This document shows positions 1 through 4,900 of a stretch of 14,370 nt of DNA, one piece after another (the stretch's first letter is position 1; each line of letters starts with the position of its first letter). Below the pieces are notes generated by a model, which made no database searches, had not been told where the DNA came from, and saw nothing but the letters and a program-made list of their open reading frames with translations. The stretch covers positions 1-14,370 of the forward strand of contig JAWQFJ010025591.1 of assembly GCA_034096865.1 (NCBI GenBank), in the 5' to 3' direction. The stretch is from Theodoxus fluviatilis (taxonomy: Eukaryota > Mollusca > Gastropoda > Cycloneritida > Neritidae). Position numbers and translations under genes: made by a program.

Positions 1-645
1 GTCGACTGCTTGGTGTCGTGGTGTGGTGAGAACAGTCTTGAGCTGAACACCACCAAGACCCAGGAGATGATCGTCGACCTGAGGAAGAATCCCACCCCCA
101 TCGTTCCACTGATGATCGGCGGCCAGGCCATTGAGATCGTGGACTGTTTCAAGTTCCTCGGCACGCTCATCTCCTCCGACCTCAGTTGGGGCAACAACAT
201 TGACGGCATCCATAAGAGTGCCCAGCAGCGGCTGTACTTCCTGAGGCAGCTCAAGAAGTTTGGACTGTCTCCGGAGATCATGCTCCAGTTCTACCGTGCT
301 GTGGTGGAAAGTGTTCTTACCTTCTCCATCTGTGTGTGGTTCGGAGGGGCCACTCAACAGCAGAAAGACAAGCTGGAGCGTGTCGTGCACGCTGCTGGCA
401 GGATCATTGGCCGTGATCTGCCCTCCCTAGCCTCTATCTACGCCCAGCGCATAGTGCGCAAGTCCCGTAAGATTGTGGCGGACCCCTCCCACCCTGCTTG
501 CTCCCTCTTCCAGCTCCTTCCCTCTGGCCGTCGTTTCAGGTCCCTCAAAACGCGCACATGCCGTTTTCAGAACTCGTTCTTTCCCACGGCGGTGACGGAG
601 CTCAACGCTGTCCAGAACCTCCCCAGGCAGCTTTGCCGCCGCTGA
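1..645 (+). CDS. LINE reverse transcriptase, C-terminal fragment
   Basis: The frame is open from base 1 (GTC GAC TGC TTG) to the TGA at 643-645, about 214 codons, so the true start is outside the window. It covers the end of the reverse-transcriptase domain and the post-RT region. Recognisable blocks are SLELNTTKTQEMIVD near residues 13-27, FKFLGTLISSDLSW near 51-64, AQQRLYFLRQLKKFGL near 74-89, YRAVVESVLTFSICVWFG near 98-115, and a C-terminal block with DPSHPACSLFQLLPSGRRFR. This order is standard in CR1/L2/Rex1-type and jockey-related ORF2 proteins of fish and invertebrates. The catalytic YXDD motif would lie upstream, outside the window. The role of the family is copying element RNA into DNA at a nicked target. 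The region is richer in GC and CpG than the DNA around it. Confidence 0.88.
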   Translation, partial: VDCLVSWCGENSLELNTTKTQEMIVDLRKNPTPIVPLMIGGQAIEIVDCFKFLGTLISSDLSWGNNIDGIHKSAQQRLYFLRQLKKFGLSPEIMLQFYRAVVESVLTFSICVWFGGATQQQKDKLERVVHAAGRIIGRDLPSLASIYAQRIVRKSRKIVADPSHPACSLFQLLPSGRRFRSLKTRTCRFQNSFFPTAVTELNAVQNLPRQLCRR

Positions 646-740
646 TCCTGTCGGCGGTGCGCACACACTTCTCCACATCTATGACAGTGCCACTTTCTCT
701 TTTGTGCTTCCTCTGGGTTATATGGACTGCTTCTGAGTGT

Positions 741-961
741 GGTTGGGGGTGGGGGGAGGGGTGGGGGAGGGGGTGGGGGTGGGGAAGGGTTGGTCTTCTT
801 GTAGTTGCGCAGGGTTGTTTTTGTATTGTTCTATTGTATTCTTTTGTGTGGTGACGGGGGGTGGGATGGGGGTGGGGGGGTGGGGGGTACGTCTTAGTGG
901 TCTTGTCTCTGTTCATATGTATTATTTATTGTCACTTAAAAGGGGGGTGGGTGGGTGGGTG
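741..961 (+). repeat. three G-tract clusters in the LINE 3' UTR
   Basis: Runs of three to seven G separated by one or a few bases occur at 741-789, 855-888 and 942-961. Each cluster has at least four G-runs, so each could form a G-quadruplex in the sense-strand RNA or DNA. G-rich 3' UTRs are known in some LINEs, and G-quadruplexes there have been reported to promote retrotransposition of mammalian L1. A function here is inference. Confidence 0.75.
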
Positions 962-1260
962 TATCATCTTAGTTTGTTCCTCTTTTGTCAACAGTTCTTA
1001 AATAGTAACTTTAATTGTTCATTGTATATTGCCCCATTTACCAGTTAATCCTTTGGTTTCAGGTGCAGTCTTATCTCTTGTCTGTGTGCAGCTGCGTGAG
1101 TGAGGTACATCGGGAAATGTCCATGTTTTTTGCATAAACGGCGTGTTAGGGTGTGTAAGCGATGCGTGTGTTTGGCTTTTTGTTTTGTTTCTTTTTTAGC
1201 CTTCATCACTTAGTTTTCCTCGTGCTCGTTTTTTAAATGATGTCACTTGGCGCAATAAAT

Positions 1261-1290
1261 TACTGTGTGTACTGTGTACTGTGTACTGTG
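1261..1290 (+). repeat. TACTGTG terminal repeat at the LINE 3' end
   Basis: Four TACTGTG heptamers are present, the first separated from the rest by an extra TG. After 1290 the sequence changes character to ordinary AT-rich intron. Short 3' tandem repeats mark the priming end of CR1/L2-type elements, so 1290 is taken as the element boundary. Confidence 0.75.
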
Positions 1291-1724
1291 AAACTTCCTT
1301 CACAAAAAGAGTGCGTTGAAGGAGGAAGCTGATATGGTGGGGGAGTGACAGATAGTGTAGCTTTGTGACCAGGAGGTAAAATCGTGCAGTTCAAAAACCC
1401 AGAAAATTGGAAAATTATCATCAGATAATGCCAACTACAGATCTGCCACCTATACCAATTTGATCAAAATCATACCTATCTTTAATGAAAATTCCCTAAA
1501 ATACAGATTTGTGTGTGTGTGTGTTTCATGTCACAGATTGGCCAGCAGGTTAAAACATGGCGGTTCCTTTTTTTCCCCCCAGTCTGTATTTTGTTTAATC
1601 ATTAATATTCTGATTTGGAGTTTGAGGAAAGTGGCAGGTCTGCAAATGGAGCACCTTTGTCTTCATGCAGGATGCTGACCCTGTTGCTGTATCAGTATCA
1701 GTATGACCATGTCCTCTTCCTCAG
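1291..1724 (+). other. intron sequence upstream of the first visible CDKN3 exon
   Basis: No gene or repeat family is recognised apart from a short GT run at 1511-1524. The end of the stretch looks like a 3' splice site: a pyrimidine-rich run (tcctcttcctcag) ends at AG 1723-1724, with a possible branch-point region around 1700-1708. An in-frame ATG at 1703 falls within this splice signal and is probably not a start codon. Confidence 0.6.
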
Positions 1725-1947
1725 AGAGCCTTCAGGAGATGGGCATTCAGGAGGTGTTCTGCCTGTGCACCAGGGGTGAGCTGAACAAGTACCGCGTGCC
1801 TCACCTGCTGCACGAGATTGCAGGGACAGACATGCTGGTGCATCATAACCCCTTTCCAGATGGGCTGGTTCCCTCCATGCCTGGACTGTTCAAAATGCTG
1901 GAGGAGATCCGCCTAAACTTGAATAGAGGCAGATCCACGCTCGTACA
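1725..1947 (+). CDS. CDKN3: CDKN3 exon: N-terminal half of the phosphatase domain
   Basis: The exon is 223 nt: two bases of a split codon, 73 codons (1727-1945), then two bases of a second split codon. It encodes SLQEMGIQEVFCLCTRGELN and continues through KYRVPHLL, the general-acid loop HHNPFPDG and RGRSTLV. The acceptor is TCCTCTTCCTCAG and the donor is ACA|GTGAGT. This is the only donor nearby that keeps frame with the next exon. Identity to vertebrate CDKN3 is strongest at CTRGEL-KYRVP. Confidence 0.92.
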
Positions 1948-4900
1948 GTGAGTGGAGATTTGTCATCCTGTCCTCTTTGGCAGCTCAAGCATTGGCCCCC
2001 CACACCCACTCCCACCCTCATCCCCAACCCCCTCCTCCAACCCCCTCCCCACCCCCCTCCTCCAACCCCACCTCCCACCCCCACCTCCACATTCGCAGGT
2101 CAGGTCTGCCCTTCCCCTTGTCCACAGTAACCTGACTTTCACATCCACATCCTACCCTGTATTGCCTTGATTTTCTGCTCATCATAGTGAAATCTGTTCA
2201 CTTCTCCATACTCCCAACATCTAACATTTCATAGCTTTGTTTTACCCCACCTAAACCAGTCACGAAGTTGAGCCTGTTGTTGTTTTTGTTTGTGGTGTCT
2301 GTCCTGTTGAAGGGTGCAGTACCGGAAATGTTGACATCCTGTTTTGTTATGTTCTTCAGAGCCCACACCAATACCTCGGTTTCTCTTTGTTTTTCAATAT
2401 CCCGGGCAGCAGTCATTTGTTTTTTGTCAAATAAATTAAATTTAGGACAGCCTGGAGCAGGCATGCAGCAGAGGTCAAACATGGCTGTTATTAGAATTTT
2501 TTAGTGTGAAAAATAACCACTTGGGAAGAACTGAGACAGTGGCACAGTAAGGCTACAAATCTAGAAGGCTGGTAGGCCCTTCAACTCCATCCATCCATCT
2601 GTCACAGTAAGGCTACAAATCTAGAAGGCTGGTAGGCCCTTCAACTCCATCCATCCATCTGTCACAGTAAGGCTACAAATCTAGAAGGCTGGTAGACCCT
2701 TCAACTCCATCCATCCATCTGTCACAGTAAGGCTACAAATCTAGAAGGCTGGTAGGCCCTTCAACTCCATCCATCCATCTGTCACAGTAAGGCTACAAAT
2801 CTAGAAGGCTGGTAGGCCCTTCAACTCCATCCATCCATCTGTCACAGTAAGGCTACAAATCTAGAAGGCTGGTAGGCCCTTCAACTCCATCCATCCATCT
2901 GTCACAGTAAGGCTACAACTCTAGAAGGCTGGTAGGCCCTTCAACTCCATCCATCCATCTGTCACAGTAAGGCTACAAATCTAGAAGGCTGGTAGGCCCT
3001 TCAACTCCATCCATCCATCTGTCACAGTAAGGCTACAAATCTAGAAGGCTGGTAGGCCCTTCAACTCCATCCATCCATCTGTCACAGTAAGGCTACAAAT
3101 CTAGAAGGCTGGTAGGCCCTTCAACTCCATCCATCCATCTGTCACAGTAAGGCTACAAATCTAGAAGGCTGGTAGGCCCTTCAACTCCATCCATCCATCA
3201 GCCACAACAAAGGCTACAAATCTAGAAGGCTGGTAGGCCCTTCAACTCCATCCATCCATCAGCCACAACAAAGGCCACAGCAGTGAAGGGTTGTCATTGA
3301 TTTTCTCATGGCATGTCAAGTATGCAATCTCCTGTTTACATTTCATTACACAAATAGGTTGTTTTTTCTCCCACATCAAAAAGGGGTTGAGATTAAGTTA
3401 ACAAATTTTGATATACCCTATTTGTTTGCTTGTTTGATGCATTAAAACTTTTTTTTCTAGGCAACTTTTGTCTGATTGGTTTTTAAAAAATTCCACAATA
3501 AGTTTTTTTCTTAACTGTAATGTACTTTCATCACCCTGATTCTGATATAATTTTGAGTTGAAAGCTCCTGTAAGGTAGGCTTACTAATTACTTTGTTGGA
3601 CAAAACTATTAAAAGGTGAGAAAAAGTTTATGACATAACAAAGCATGTACATTCTTGGATGATCACTGATTGTTTTTCACCCCCAGATGCTATGGTGGAT
3701 TGGGAAGGTCTTGCCTTGGTAAGTTTCCCAAAGTAATTCTTTAACATCAACAACCACTACAACAATAACAACAACAAACAATTGGTTCCGGCTTGGGCCA
3801 TCTCTGGAATACATAAAGCTGTCTGCAGTTTTAGGTATTCAGCAGAGCAGTATTTTGGCGCATAAACCATGTACAAACATACCGCCCAAGTTATTGATGC
3901 TTCAGTGCTTGTCAACAAATAATTCTTTAAGAAGAAAGAAATTAGTGGCCTCAAAAATTAGTGTGTGTAACTATGGAGAGAAAAAAAATTTGAGAACTAG
4001 CGATAAGTAATTGAACATATATCAGTCTTTTAATTTGTCCAGCCTTCATTATTGATTTATTAAGTCAAGGTTGGATGCAGAGGTTTTGTGGCAGGGTCTG
4101 TCACTAATTTCCCGTGAGAACTGGGCACCAGGTCTCATGATGTTGGTAGGGTCACGGGGAAGCTGCATGGGGTGGCCGAGTCTGTGTCCCAGTGGATCTG
4201 GCAGACCAGGGAAAGGTCAGGTTAACTGACCAATGATCCAATGCCAGACTGGCTGCTTGGGGCTGCCCCTGACTGAGCTACTGCAGTTGGCCCCAAAAGC
4301 TCTGCAGCCAGGGGTTCCAGCTGATGAGGGGGACAGAGTGGCTCCAGAAGTATGTGGTTCTCATCTATATATTATTTGGGGGAGGGGGGGGAGGCCACAG
4401 ATGCAGCCATCAGCACCAGTTAGCCCCAGAATTGGACCCTGTCCTTGATGACAAACTCCATGTGGGTTGGGGGTAAGAATGGATGTGACCCACATCATCT
4501 CCCTGCACCAATTTGTAAAAAGGCAAACAACTAGAATGATGAAGATTTGACTTACTCTTACTAGCTCTAGCAATTTTTTATGGTCAGAGGCCTAACATAC
4601 CTCAGAAATTTAAAATAACTGATCGGGGTGGGGGAGGGAGGTGATGGGGAGCAACTGCAGGTTAGGCCCTTAAAAACATCCCCTGTGGGTTCGGGGAAAG
4701 AATTGACCCACCGCGTTTCCCTACGCAATTCGTAAGAGGCGAATAACTAGGGACACCATGACTTGATTAAAGTTTACTCAAAACTGTTCAAAAGATGTTC
4801 GTGCTTGATGGCCTTACATAGCCTACAAAGGCTGATAGGCCGTAAAACACCAACCAACCAAGCAACCCTTAAAAACAAGTTGTGGATAAGGTAACATGAC

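Larger units (their letters stand above)
1..1290 (+). mobile_element. 3' portion of a non-LTR retrotransposon (LINE), CR1/L2/Rex1-like
   Basis: This is the 3' end of a LINE: the end of the reverse-transcriptase ORF (1-645), a 3' UTR of about 645 bases, and a terminal short tandem repeat (1261-1290). An AATAAA-like hexamer lies at 1254-1259, just before the repeat. Ending in a short repeat instead of a poly(A) tail is typical of CR1/L2-type elements. The element continues beyond the left edge. It lies upstream of the first visible CDKN3 exon and in the same orientation, so it is probably intronic. The coding frame has no stop or frameshift, which argues for a fairly young insertion. The clade is judged from protein resemblance only. 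Confidence 0.8.
1948..3686 (+). other. CDKN3 intron between the general-acid exon and the P-loop exon
   Basis: This intron is 1739 bases, from GTGAGT to CACCCCCAG. It holds a C-rich tract (1996-2090) and a 60-bp minisatellite (2543-3275). The parts between them (2091-2542 and 3276-3686) are AT-rich with nothing recognised. Open frames in 2198-2504 on both strands have no family resemblance and are taken as chance. Confidence 0.85.

Noticed and set aside
498..1048. Open frames on both strands overlapping the LINE end and G-rich tract
   Set aside because: They are shadow frames of the reverse-transcriptase ORF or low-complexity Gly/Val and Pro/His strings from the G tracts.
1..1290. The left-edge LINE as mobilising partner of the SINE family
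   Set aside because: The LINE ends in TACTGTG repeats, while the SINE ends in a GGCCT/AGGCC hairpin and ATCC/ACCA repeat. Their 3' ends do not match.
1703..1724. ATG at 1703 as the start of a short protein through 1951
   Set aside because: The ATG lies within a pyrimidine-rich 3' splice site, and CDKN3 homology begins after the AG at 1723-1724. The stop at 1949-1951 is inside the intron.
2543..3275. CRISPR-like array
   Set aside because: The repeat is a continuous 60-bp tandem unit with no variable spacers, in an intron of an animal gene.
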